This document shows, piece after piece, positions 1 through 6,006 of a DNA stretch of 8,205 bases. Position 1 is the first letter of the stretch. Every line of letters begins with the position of its first letter. The notes below the pieces were generated by a model. That model was not told where the DNA came from, searched no databases, and saw nothing but the letters and a program-made list of their open reading frames with translations. The translations under genes and the position numbers were made by a program. This stretch comes from Lachnospiraceae bacterium UBA7093 (GTDB taxonomy: Bacteria > Bacillota > Clostridia > Lachnospirales > Lachnospiraceae): assembly GCA_002492465.1 (NCBI GenBank), contig DKYT01000005.1, positions 6,046 through 14,250 on the forward strand, in the 5' to 3' direction.

Positions 1-1
1 C

Positions 2-397
2 ATGGTAATTGACGAGAACCTGCCGCTGGGCATCATAGCGAATACAGCGGCAATCATGGGGATCACGCTTGGAAAACAGATGCCGGAGATTGTGGGCGCA
101 GACGTATATGACAGGACAGGCAACGGGCATTTGGGGATTATTGAATTTCCGGTGCCGATTTTAAAGGGTAATGGGGATGTGATCAAAGCTATTCGTGAGA
201 AATTGTATGAGCCGGAGTTTTCAGATTTGACGGTGGTTGATTTTTCTGATCTGGCGCAGGGATGCAAGACCTATGATGAGTTTATAGAAAAGATGAAGGA
301 TGTTTCAGAGGGGTCGCTGAATTATTTGGGGATTGCCATCTGTGGTGCGAAAAAGAAGATAAACAAACTAACAGGGAGCATGGCACTGCTGAGATAG
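2..397 (+). CDS. DUF2000 family protein, 5'-truncated by window edge
   Basis: Function is unknown. The visible 131 residues read like the DUF2000 family throughout: an N-terminal VIDENLPLGIIANTAA block, a central GIIEFPVPILK block and a C-terminal block with GIAICGAKKKINKLTG, ending LR before a TAG stop. Family members are small cytoplasmic proteins of about 130-145 residues whose fold has been compared with peptidyl-tRNA hydrolase 2; that comparison is recalled, not shown here. The ATG at position 2 is probably not the true start, because family members normally carry several residues, often ending in a Cys, before the MVIDE block, and no ribosome binding site can be seen. The gene is probably nearly complete. 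It is followed by a degenerate sigma-factor remnant and then a rightward terminator, so it may end a transcription unit. Family assignment is confident; the biological role is not known. Confidence 0.88.
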   Translation: MVIDENLPLGIIANTAAIMGITLGKQMPEIVGADVYDRTGNGHLGIIEFPVPILKGNGDVIKAIREKLYEPEFSDLTVVDFSDLAQGCKTYDEFIEKMKDVSEGSLNYLGIAICGAKKKINKLTGSMALLR

Positions 398-419
398 TGT
401 AAAGATGCGACTGCTATAA

Positions 420-614
420 TTATTCACAATAACGATAGAATGGCATCTCATGCTTCAGAGCAGAAAGGTATTGCGTACGGAAGATATGGTGCAGGAGACT
501 TTTTTGAAGCTGATCTCGTGCAAAAAGAAGTTTACATCAAAGGAACATGAGAAAGCATGGCTGAAATTTCGTGTCGCTTACTCTTACCCATGCGTCATGC
601 CGCTATTGTGTTGA
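420..614 (+). pseudogene. Remnant of a sigma-70 family (ECF-like) RNA polymerase sigma factor, region 2 only
   Basis: One frame, open from 420 to a TGA at 612-614, encodes TEDMVQETFLKLI followed by KKFTSKEHEKAWL and then RV. This matches the core of sigma-70 region 2 as found in Clostridial ECF-type factors (typically EDIVQETFLKL, then EHEKAWL and RV-NLC). The first ATG in the frame is at 450 and gives only 54 residues. The text before TEDMV and after FRVAY no longer resembles the family, and region 4 with its helix-turn-helix is absent. An intact ECF sigma would be about 160-190 residues. No clear ribosome binding site precedes 450. I read it as a decayed fragment that cannot work as a sigma factor. 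The motif match is seen directly; the ECF subclass is inferred. Confidence 0.62.
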
Positions 615-622
615 TGAATGTC

Positions 623-1951
623 TTAAGAATGCTGGGGTGTTTCTCCCGGCATTTTTAACGTAATGATTGTGTGGAAGGTAAGGGTATCATAATGATAGTA
701 CATTTGGATATCACCATGATACTTGTCCACAGTTTTTTGGATGCTTTTGATACCGAAGCCATGTCTGCGTTTATCAGGCTTGTTGGTGGTAAGGCTGCCA
801 TGGGAACCCTCAAAAGGATTTTTTTTGCTGGAGTTGATAACGGTTATTACGATAAACGGAGTTTTGGCTCTTCTCACTGCATTTACTTCAATATAAGCTT
901 CCGGAATGTCAAGGGCAGCTTCCAGGGCGTTGTCCAGAAGGTTGCCAAACAGGGAAGAAAGGTCGCTGTCCGCAATGAAGTCGATGATTCCATGCCGTAT
1001 ATCCACATGAAATGCGATCCGATGGTTATCACATTGCCGCTTATAGCGGCACAAAATGGTATTCAGCATTTCATGACTGCATAGCCGGGAGGTTTCTTTT
1101 AAATCCGAGGAAAGTGTAAGCTGCTTGATGTATGCTTCGATTTTATCGTGTTCCTGTTTCTTATTTAATAAATCAATGGATTGCAGGTGCTTTTTGATGT
1201 CGTGGATGAGAATGTTTTGATTTTCGCTTTGAGAAAACAGCATTTGATAGTATTCAGCGGAGTTTGCTTCTTTTTGAAGCAGTAGCTGCATTTCTGTAAA
1301 CTCCATATTCTTTTTCTGATTATACAGATCGATCCCGAAAATAAGCAGGTTTGTAGCCAGCAGAAAAACGGCGTCCAGGGTGATGGCAGCAGCCATGGCA
1401 TCCGAAAGCGCATACATATCATTGATCGTCAACAGGGTAACCATCACAAAAACAGAAGTCAGTGGAATAAAAACCAGCAGCAGTACAGCATGCTCGTGCT
1501 GTCTGCTGAATTTCGGCTTTCTTTTCAAAAAATGCATAAAAATATAAATAATAGTAAAAAATATCATTTTGCTGAAAATGGCAAAAATGATCTTGTTATG
1601 AAAATGTGTCGTCTCTGTAAAAAAATGCGGTACAAAATGCTGGACAATATTGTATACTGCCAATTCACATAGTGCCATAACCGCCGTTAGTATGGCGGAG
1701 TGCAAAAAAGCTGACTGCCACTTTAACTGATACTGGGTAACCAGAAACGTAAAATTGACAAGCAGATACATAACAATATTCAGCAGTATGGAAGCGCACA
1801 GGGAGACTGCAAACAGGAGAAAGTAAAGAGCGCACAGTACCATAAGTTTGGTCTGCGTTTTACATTTGGAAATAAAAAGAGTTGAAGCATATTGGTGGAG
1901 GATAATTGCTTCCACTAAAAAGCTGAAAAAATAGAAGATTATATTTTCCAT
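623..1951 (-). CDS. AgrC/VirS-like GHKL sensor histidine kinase
   Basis: Membrane sensor kinase of the quorum-sensing or peptide-sensing type (HPK10, GHKL ATPase). About the first 210 of 442 residues form some seven hydrophobic helices, roughly at 4-25, 36-54, 56-73, 83-105, 121-142, 154-176 and 187-209. A coiled linker leads to the H-box IHDIKKH, with His250 the likely phosphorylated residue. The ATP-binding domain has the N-box GNLLDNALEAA (336-346, Asn337 and Asn341) and the G-box RRHGFGIKSI (395-404). Length and layout are normal for the class. Start choice: GAGG lies 8 bases before the ATG (minus strand), and the protein begins directly with a membrane helix. These kinases usually sit beside a LytTR-type response regulator, but none lies on either side here, so the partner must be elsewhere or lost. 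No AgrB, AgrD or other signal-peptide gene is visible. The ligand is unknown. Confidence 0.9.
   Translation of the reverse strand: MENIIFYFFSFLVEAIILHQYASTLFISKCKTQTKLMVLCALYFLLFAVSLCASILLNIVMYLLVNFTFLVTQYQLKWQSAFLHSAILTAVMALCELAVYNIVQHFVPHFFTETTHFHNKIIFAIFSKMIFFTIIYIFMHFLKRKPKFSRQHEHAVLLLVFIPLTSVFVMVTLLTINDMYALSDAMAAAITLDAVFLLATNLLIFGIDLYNQKKNMEFTEMQLLLQKEANSAEYYQMLFSQSENQNILIHDIKKHLQSIDLLNKKQEHDKIEAYIKQLTLSSDLKETSRLCSHEMLNTILCRYKRQCDNHRIAFHVDIRHGIIDFIADSDLSSLFGNLLDNALEAALDIPEAYIEVNAVRRAKTPFIVITVINSSKKNPFEGSHGSLTTNKPDKRRHGFGIKSIQKTVDKYHGDIQMYYHYDTLTFHTIITLKMPGETPQHS
625..656 (+). terminator. Rightward intrinsic terminator nested in the 3' end of the kinase gene
   Basis: TGCTGGG (630-636) can pair with CCCGGCA (645-651), including one G-U pair, around an 8-nt loop. 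A run of five T follows at 652-656. The AAGAA at 625-629 can also pair with those T residues, which lengthens the helix to 12 bp. Read rightward, it would stop transcripts coming from the DUF2000 gene and the sigma remnant before they run antisense into the convergent kinase gene. It overlaps the last ten or so codons of that kinase gene, so the same bases also code protein. On the minus strand the helix is followed by only a two-T run, so leftward termination is less likely. Confidence 0.5.
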
Positions 1952-2005
1952 CGGGTTTACCTCGTACTTTCCAGATCAGGGAGATTCGTACAGATTTTTG
2001 ACTAT

Positions 2006-2011
2006 AGTATA
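2006..2011 (-). promoter_or_regulatory. Candidate -10 element for the sensor kinase gene
   Basis: Read on the minus strand this is TATACT, preceded by a TG dinucleotide directly upstream. It lies about 55 bases before the kinase ATG. No convincing -35 hexamer is present at 16-18 bases upstream, so the call rests on the -10 alone and is weak. Confidence 0.28.
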
Positions 2012-2064
2012 CAGCATGGGAAGAAAAAAGCATAGAAAAGCTGCATAAAAAGGCATTTATCAGT

Positions 2065-2104
2065 CATTTTTGGGTTATGATAGCCCATAATGGGACGAAA
2101 AATG
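2065..2104. promoter_or_regulatory. Cluster of nested inverted repeats in the kinase/lipoprotein divergent gap
   Basis: CATTTTT (2065-2071) is matched by AAAAATG (2098-2104). Within it, CCCAT (2084-2088) and ATGGG (2090-2094) form a perfect palindrome around one base, and TGGG (2071-2074) can instead pair with CCCA (2084-2087). The cluster lies between the leftward kinase gene and the rightward lipoprotein promoter, 20 bases upstream of the latter's -35. It could be an operator serving both genes. I do not recognise a known regulator site such as a LytTR direct repeat here. The symmetry is visible; the function is inferred. Confidence 0.35.
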
Positions 2105-2123
2105 TCGTTTCATACAAAATAGG

Positions 2124-2151
2124 TTGAAATTGTGTTTCAGGTAATGATAAT
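2124..2151 (+). promoter_or_regulatory. Sigma-A-type promoter for the lipoprotein gene
   Basis: TTGAAA (2124-2129) and GATAAT (2146-2151) are separated by 16 bases, close to the vegetative consensus. Transcription would begin near 2158, giving a leader of about 45 nt that ends in a strong AGGAGGT at 2187-2193. The spacer region holds a small inverted repeat, TGAAA/TTTCA. Confidence 0.5.
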
Positions 2152-2202
2152 AAATATTGCTGTTAAATATAAAAAATTGATCTTTTAGGAGGTAAGGAAA
2201 TT

Positions 2203-2649
2203 ATGAAAAGAAGAAAACCTGAATGGATTGTTGGGATTTTGGCAGCCCTGCTTTTATGCGGCGGATGCGGGAGCAGAGACGATGCAAAAGAGTCGGTAAA
2301 TGTGGTGGAGGAACCTGTTATACAGGAAAAAACACAGGCAGGCGAGGACCTTGACGCGGTGTTGCCAAATGTTGCGGATGATACATGGTATAAGTCAGGC
2401 AGTGTCTATGTCGATGAAAACGGACGCAGACTGGAGGTATTCTTTGATGATGAGGGCATGCTGCAGTTCGCGGTTGACGGTCTTTCCTTGTATAACACTA
2501 TGGCGAATGAGTTTCAGCAGGAAAATGACTGGAAAATTTATACCTGTGATGATGGGACGACCGTTATTTATTATCCAGGAGTCCCGGCGCATCTTGAGAT
2601 TTCGGATGGCGAGTATGCAGGGGTTTATGAGTCGGATGATGGCATATGA
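2203..2649 (+). CDS. Putative small lipoprotein of unknown function
   Basis: A 148-residue protein that is probably exported and lipid-anchored. It has a basic N-terminus (KRRK), a hydrophobic core (IVGILAALLL) and then CGGC, with Cys22 the likely lipidated residue. Residue -3 is Cys rather than the usual Leu, Val or Ile, so the lipobox is non-standard; Cys19 is an alternative but worse-placed candidate. Residues 23-60 are acidic and low in structure, as in a linker. Residues 61-148 are rich in aromatic and acidic residues with short alternating hydrophobic stretches (for example SVYVDENG, LEVFFDDEG, TVIYYPG), which suggests a small beta-rich domain. I do not recognise the family. AGGAGGT sits 9 bases before the ATG, so the start is secure. 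It is divergent from the sensor kinase; a functional link is possible but unproven. Confidence 0.72.
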   Translation: MKRRKPEWIVGILAALLLCGGCGSRDDAKESVNVVEEPVIQEKTQAGEDLDAVLPNVADDTWYKSGSVYVDENGRRLEVFFDDEGMLQFAVDGLSLYNTMANEFQQENDWKIYTCDDGTTVIYYPGVPAHLEISDGEYAGVYESDDGI

Positions 2650-2813
2650 AATAAACTGATTTGTAAAGTTTTATATTTGAAGGGAAAAATGAAGATATTT
2701 TACAAGACGCAGGAATGGAACTGAATCTTAATATCCTGTATTTTAGGCTGGGAGTGATCATCGTATTTGACAAAATTGAAATTAGCATTGGGAGTAGTCC
2801 AAAAGGGAGAAAA

Positions 2814-3662
2814 TTACAGATTGATTATTGTTGAAAATAAGGGCATAAATTCTTTTTTATTCTCTAATTTGCAGACGAGGTAATAAGTTACAGTTGCTTC
2901 CTCATCTGAAATTGGCACATTGATACGTCCGGGAGCTACTTCGATATATTTTTCAGCCAGATCAGAAGTAAAAGAAGCCAGAGAGGATGCCTGCACCAAC
3001 TCATTAAAGTCGAAACGGTCGCTTTGTGTCAAAAAACGTGAATCAGGCATCTTTTTGGTCTGTACGAAGTTCCAAAAGCCGATATCTGACATTAAAAGAA
3101 TATTTTCACCATTCATTTCTGCGAAAGACAGACTTTTTCGTCTGGCATATCTATGACCTTTCGGCAGGGCAAACATCAGGGATTCCCTTCCGCATTCTTT
3201 GCAATAATACTGTTTTCCCTCTGGCTTTTCATTTACAGCGATAAGTTGGTATATATTGCTTTCAAGTCCCGTCAATAGCCGTCTGCATTCATCCATTTCA
3301 GTCTGCAATGTCATGTGTGGGTATAGATTGGATATTAACGGCGCAAGCCGCCAGACAGGAGCGGGAGCGCAGACGCCAAGAACAATAGTACGGTTTCGCC
3401 GGTCAAACTCCCTTGCTTTTACGGTAAGGGAATCTGCATCTTCAAGGAGTTTTTGTGTCAATGCCAGTACGTATTCCCCGTTCTCGTTTAGTTCAAGCCT
3501 GTTCTTTTTTCGAATGAAAAGGGTAATGCCCAGATCGTATTCCAGTTTTTTCATATTCCGGCTTAATGCAGGCTGTGAAAGATGCAGAATTTCAGCCGCT
3601 TCTGATAGTGTGCCGGCGTTTGCAAATGCTGCAAATTGGCGAAGTTCATACAGTTCAATCAT
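2814..3662 (-). CDS. LysR-type transcriptional regulator
   Basis: Cytoplasmic DNA-binding regulator of 282 residues, slightly shorter than the usual 290-310. Residues 1-60 are the winged helix-turn-helix, with the family pattern LRQFAAFANAGTLSEAAEILHLSQPALSRNMKKLEYDLGI split across residues 7-46, followed by the wing LFIRKKNRLELNENG. From about residue 90 comes the substrate-binding-protein-like effector domain, with IVLGVCAPAPVWRL at its start. Odd: Cys154 and Cys157 form a CxxC pair (YYCKECG) in the effector domain, and Cys98 and Cys126 are also present. The ATG is preceded on the minus strand by AAGGGG with 7 bases between. It is divergent from an aldo/keto reductase across 243 bp, the usual arrangement in which a LysR protein controls its neighbour and itself. 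The effector is unknown. Family call is very safe; target is inferred. Confidence 0.93.
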   Translation of the reverse strand: MIELYELRQFAAFANAGTLSEAAEILHLSQPALSRNMKKLEYDLGITLFIRKKNRLELNENGEYVLALTQKLLEDADSLTVKAREFDRRNRTIVLGVCAPAPVWRLAPLISNLYPHMTLQTEMDECRRLLTGLESNIYQLIAVNEKPEGKQYYCKECGRESLMFALPKGHRYARRKSLSFAEMNGENILLMSDIGFWNFVQTKKMPDSRFLTQSDRFDFNELVQASSLASFTSDLAEKYIEVAPGRINVPISDEEATVTYYLVCKLENKKEFMPLFSTIINL

Positions 3663-3812
3663 GATTATCCCCTTTCAGTATCAACAATATTTATAGAAGT
3701 ATTCGCTGCTTGCATTGTACTTTTTTCAAAAAACATCATATAATTCAAGCAGAAACACGGAATTGCAGAAAGTTTGCGTTTCTTGAAATATCAATATTTA
3801 TTATAACAGAAA

Positions 3813-3847
3813 AAGATTGTTTTCCAACCATTATTTAGAACAATCTT
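3813..3847. promoter_or_regulatory. 9-bp perfect inverted repeat, candidate LysR operator
   Basis: AAGATTGTT (3813-3821) and AACAATCTT (3839-3847) are perfect inverted copies with 17 bases between. The site is in the gap between the divergent LysR and reductase genes, ends 6 bases before a candidate -35 of the reductase, and would be centred near -57. That geometry suits a LysR activator. The spacing is longer than a classical T-N11-A box and no T-rich run follows, so a terminator is less likely than a protein-binding site. The binding partner is inferred. Confidence 0.42.
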
Positions 3848-3852
3848 GAAAA

Positions 3853-3880
3853 TTTACACAAGAAGCAACCATTAAATTAT
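3853..3880 (+). promoter_or_regulatory. Candidate promoter of the aldo/keto reductase gene
   Basis: TTTACA (3853-3858) and AATTAT (3875-3880) are 16 bases apart. The -10 is poor, as expected for an activator-dependent promoter. The start would fall near 3887, leaving a short leader with GGAGGA at 3895-3900 before the ATG. Other A/T-rich hexamers exist in the gap, so this is tentative. Confidence 0.3.
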
Positions 3881-3905
3881 TTCAGGGAAAGAATGGAGGA
3901 GTATC

Positions 3906-4757
3906 ATGGAATTTACAACATTAAACAATGGAATCAAAATGCCAATGGAAGGATTTGGCGTGTTTCAGGTGCCTGATCCTATGCAGTGCGAGCAGGCTGT
4001 TCTGGATGCTGTTTCATCCGGATATCGTCTGATCGATACGGCGGCAGCCTATATGAACGAGGAGGCGGTGGGGAGTGCAGTCGCAAAATGTGGTGTTCCC
4101 CGCAGTGAACTGTTTATCACCACTAAGCTGTGGGTGCAGGATGCCAGCTATGAAGGCGCTAAAGGGGCAATTCAGACATCTTTAGATAAACTGGGACTTG
4201 ATTATCTTGACCTCTATCTGATACACCAGCCGATGGGGGATTACATCGGCGCTTACCGTGCCATGGAAGAAGCGTATAAAGAGGGAAAACTCAGGGCTAT
4301 CGGTGTATGCAACTGTTATCCGCATGTACTTGCGGATATTTGCGAGACAGTCGAAGTGATTCCGGCAGTCAACCAGATAGAACTGCATCCGTTCTTTCAG
4401 CAGGAAGATGCGCTTGCCTTGATGAAAGAGTATGGCGTACAGCCGGAGGCGTGGGGACCGTTTGCGGAAGGGAAACATGGTATTTTCACAAATCCGGTGC
4501 TGACAGAGATCGGAGCAAAATACGGCAAAAGCGCAGCACAGGTTGTATTGCGCTGGAATATACAGAGGGGTGTAGTAGTCATTCCCAAATCTGTGCATAA
4601 GAATCGGATGGAACAGAATATTGCTATATGGGACTTCAGTCTCACAGAAGAGGAAATGCAGAAGATTGCGGTACTCGATATGGGGCATAGCGAAATTGTC
4701 AACCATTACGATCCGGCTTTTGTAAAGTTGCTTCATGGAATGAAGATACATGATTAA
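3906..4757 (+). CDS. Aldo/keto reductase (2,5-diketo-gluconate reductase-like)
   Basis: Cytoplasmic NAD(P)H-dependent reductase of carbonyl groups to alcohols, a TIM-barrel enzyme of the AKR superfamily, nearest in pattern to the AKR5-type group. All 283 residues are present, a normal length. The catalytic tetrad is visible: Asp44 and Tyr49 in LIDTAAAYMNEEAVG, Lys74 in ITTKLW, and His107 in YLIHQP. Further family signatures are GKLRAIGVCN, AVNQIELHPFFQQ and the cofactor-binding VVVIPKSVHKNRMEQN (about 226-241). A Met follows the catalytic Tyr, where the family most often has Gly. GGAGGA lies 5 bases before the ATG, which fixes the start. It is divergent from a LysR regulator that probably controls it. 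The physiological substrate cannot be read from the sequence; the 2,5-diketo-gluconate name reflects family similarity only. Confidence 0.94.
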   Translation: MEFTTLNNGIKMPMEGFGVFQVPDPMQCEQAVLDAVSSGYRLIDTAAAYMNEEAVGSAVAKCGVPRSELFITTKLWVQDASYEGAKGAIQTSLDKLGLDYLDLYLIHQPMGDYIGAYRAMEEAYKEGKLRAIGVCNCYPHVLADICETVEVIPAVNQIELHPFFQQEDALALMKEYGVQPEAWGPFAEGKHGIFTNPVLTEIGAKYGKSAAQVVLRWNIQRGVVVIPKSVHKNRMEQNIAIWDFSLTEEEMQKIAVLDMGHSEIVNHYDPAFVKLLHGMKIHD

Positions 4758-4779
4758 TTTGTAAGGTGAATGAAATAGG

Positions 4780-4806
4780 TTGACAGAAATTGTGGAAGCG
4801 AATAAT
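4780..4806 (+). promoter_or_regulatory. Weak promoter-like pair downstream of the reductase
   Basis: A consensus TTGACA (4780-4785) is followed after 15 bases by AATAAT (4801-4806). The spacer is shorter than the preferred 17, and no gene with a good ribosome binding site follows before the terminator at 4956. If active it would make an RNA of about 180 nt. Confidence 0.22.
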
Positions 4807-4853
4807 CAGCATCACAGTGCAGAATTTTCTTTTTCCTGATTTTATGCTGATTA
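4803..4853. repeat. 10-bp perfect inverted repeat with 31-nt spacer
   Basis: TAATCAGCAT (4803-4812) and ATGCTGATTA (4844-4853) are exact inverted copies. The spacer is pyrimidine-rich (TTTTCTTTTTCC). No T-run follows the right arm, so it is not a normal terminator. It lies in the 277-bp non-coding stretch between the reductase and the convergent coiled-coil gene and could be an RNA stem or a protein-binding site. Confidence 0.5.
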
Positions 4854-4955
4854 GGGGTTAACACTAATAGGTAGAAGGATGGAAATTGGCGGGAGTGGGA
4901 AAGATGCGTTACGATCAATGTGATACGTATCTTATGCCTGCCTTATGTTGAATAA

Positions 4956-4992
4956 AACGGCGTAGCATGCGAGCTGCGCCGTTCCCTTTTTT
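4956..4992. terminator. Strong bidirectional intrinsic terminator between convergent genes
   Basis: AACGGCGTAGC (4956-4966) pairs with GCTGCGCCGTT (4973-4983) over 11 positions, counting one G-U pair, around the loop ATGCGA. Rightward it is followed by CCC and six T (4987-4992). Leftward the helix is followed by TTTTATT. It can therefore end both the reductase transcript, about 200 nt after its stop, and the FlxA-like gene transcript, about 50 nt after its stop. Confidence 0.85.
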
Positions 4993-5024
4993 ATTCCAAT
5001 AAGCCATCTCGCAGAGCGTGCTGG

Positions 5025-5045
5025 CGTTTGGTAATTACCCAAACG
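5025..5045 (-). other. Palindrome spanning the stop codon of the FlxA-like gene
   Basis: CGTTT (5025-5029), the perfect palindrome GGTAATTACC (5030-5039), one unpaired C, and AAACG (5041-5045) can fold into a near-perfect hairpin. The TAA stop of the minus-strand gene lies inside it. No T-run follows, so it is more likely an mRNA-stabilising stem or chance than a terminator. Confidence 0.4.
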
Positions 5046-6006
5046 AAACGAAAAATTTTGGCTGGGATGTCTGTTCTTCCAGCGACATATTCAATGCGCT
5101 GATATATGGGTTAGCTTCTGCACCAGCCTGTGCATTATTCTGAGCGGTTACATTCGTTTCCGTTGCCGGTTTTATTGCTTTATTTGCTTCTCCTAAGATA
5201 GAAGACTGGAACGCCATAGCACGTTGCTCCTGTTTTTCCATCTTTTCAAGTTCCGCCTGTTTCCTTTCCGTATTTGCATCTGCGTCACGAAGCTTATCCT
5301 GATTGATTTCGCCTTTTAAGATGGCGATGCCGTCGCTGGTTTTGGTTACAATTGTGCCTACGCGATTTGCCTGTTGGAGAGAAGCGTCTGCAGCCGCTAT
5401 TGCATGCATCTTTTGGACGGATGGATTGGCATCTGTAACGGTATCAGTATTGGAGTCTTCTGCCTCTTCTTTGTCAACGGTCTCTTCTTTTGCCTCATCA
5501 GTCTGTTGATTTTTCGGATCTATGGTGGAAGTTGTATTTTGATTCAAAATTTCTTTCAGAATAACGGTACCGTCGCTGTTCTGGGTTATAACAGAACCTG
5601 GCTGCGCAGTCTGATGCTGTTGCCCGTCAGAAAGCGGATTTTTCTGTTCCGTTATAGTGGAGGATGGCTCCTTTGACTGTATTTTGTCTTTTGCTTCCTC
5701 CTCTTTTGCCGGGATTGTATTTTCCCGCAGCTCCGCCAGCGTGCGTTCTCTTTTCTGAGATCTCAGAAGTTCTTCTTCATGCTGCTTCAGTTCCGTATTG
5801 AGACTGGATATTTCCCGCTGAAGTTTCTTTCGTTCATTTGTCTTTTCATTAACGGAAAGAGTCTCTTTTGAAGATAACTTCTGCATCTGCTGCTGAACGT
5901 CTGTAATTTCGTTTTGAATGTTTTTACTTTTCTGATCCTTTAAATCAACCGCAGATATTGGCGTGACGGACATGCTGTTTGTCGATGTTATACGGCTAAT
6001 CCCCAT
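5035..6006 (-). CDS. FlxA-like coiled-coil protein with an internal duplication
   Basis: A 323-residue hydrophilic protein with no signal peptide or membrane helix. Residues about 25-95 are a charged coiled coil (IQNEITDVQQQMQKLSSKE through LNTELKQHEEELLRSQ) that resembles the FlxA-like family seen in flagellated Clostridia and enterobacteria; the exact role of that family is not established. Residues 100-200 are low-complexity, rich in E, D, Q, T and N. Two related segments, 137-156 (GSVITQNSDGTVILK onward) and 217-236 (GTIVTKTSDGIAILK onward), agree at about 10 of 20 positions and lie exactly 80 residues apart. A second short coiled coil spans about 239-265. The C-terminal part is A/N/Q-rich and ends FFVSFG. 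AAGGAG lies 8 bases before the ATG (minus strand). It is divergent from a chemotaxis receptor, which fits a motility-linked role but does not prove it. Being a real gene is secure; the family name is moderate. Confidence 0.7.
   Translation of the reverse strand: MGISRITSTNSMSVTPISAVDLKDQKSKNIQNEITDVQQQMQKLSSKETLSVNEKTNERKKLQREISSLNTELKQHEEELLRSQKRERTLAELRENTIPAKEEEAKDKIQSKEPSSTITEQKNPLSDGQQHQTAQPGSVITQNSDGTVILKEILNQNTTSTIDPKNQQTDEAKEETVDKEEAEDSNTDTVTDANPSVQKMHAIAAADASLQQANRVGTIVTKTSDGIAILKGEINQDKLRDADANTERKQAELEKMEKQEQRAMAFQSSILGEANKAIKPATETNVTAQNNAQAGAEANPYISALNMSLEEQTSQPKFFVSFG

Noticed and set aside
671..1084. 137-codon plus-strand open frame
   Set aside because: It lies wholly inside the kinase gene on the other strand, which shows clear H-, N- and G-box motifs; the plus-strand frame has no family resemblance.
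2300..2659. 119-codon alternative frame overlapping the lipoprotein
   Set aside because: It has no ribosome binding site, a Met/Arg-rich unnatural composition, and competes with a frame that has a strong Shine-Dalgarno and an export signal.
4182..4751. 189-codon minus-strand open frame
   Set aside because: It is antisense to the aldo/keto reductase, whose catalytic tetrad and cofactor motif are complete. The reverse frame has no recognisable domain and no good ribosome binding site.
4878..4951. Two tiny frames of 14-15 codons after GGGAG or GAAGG in the non-coding stretch
   Set aside because: They are too short, with no recognisable peptide pattern; more likely chance in a purine-rich stretch.
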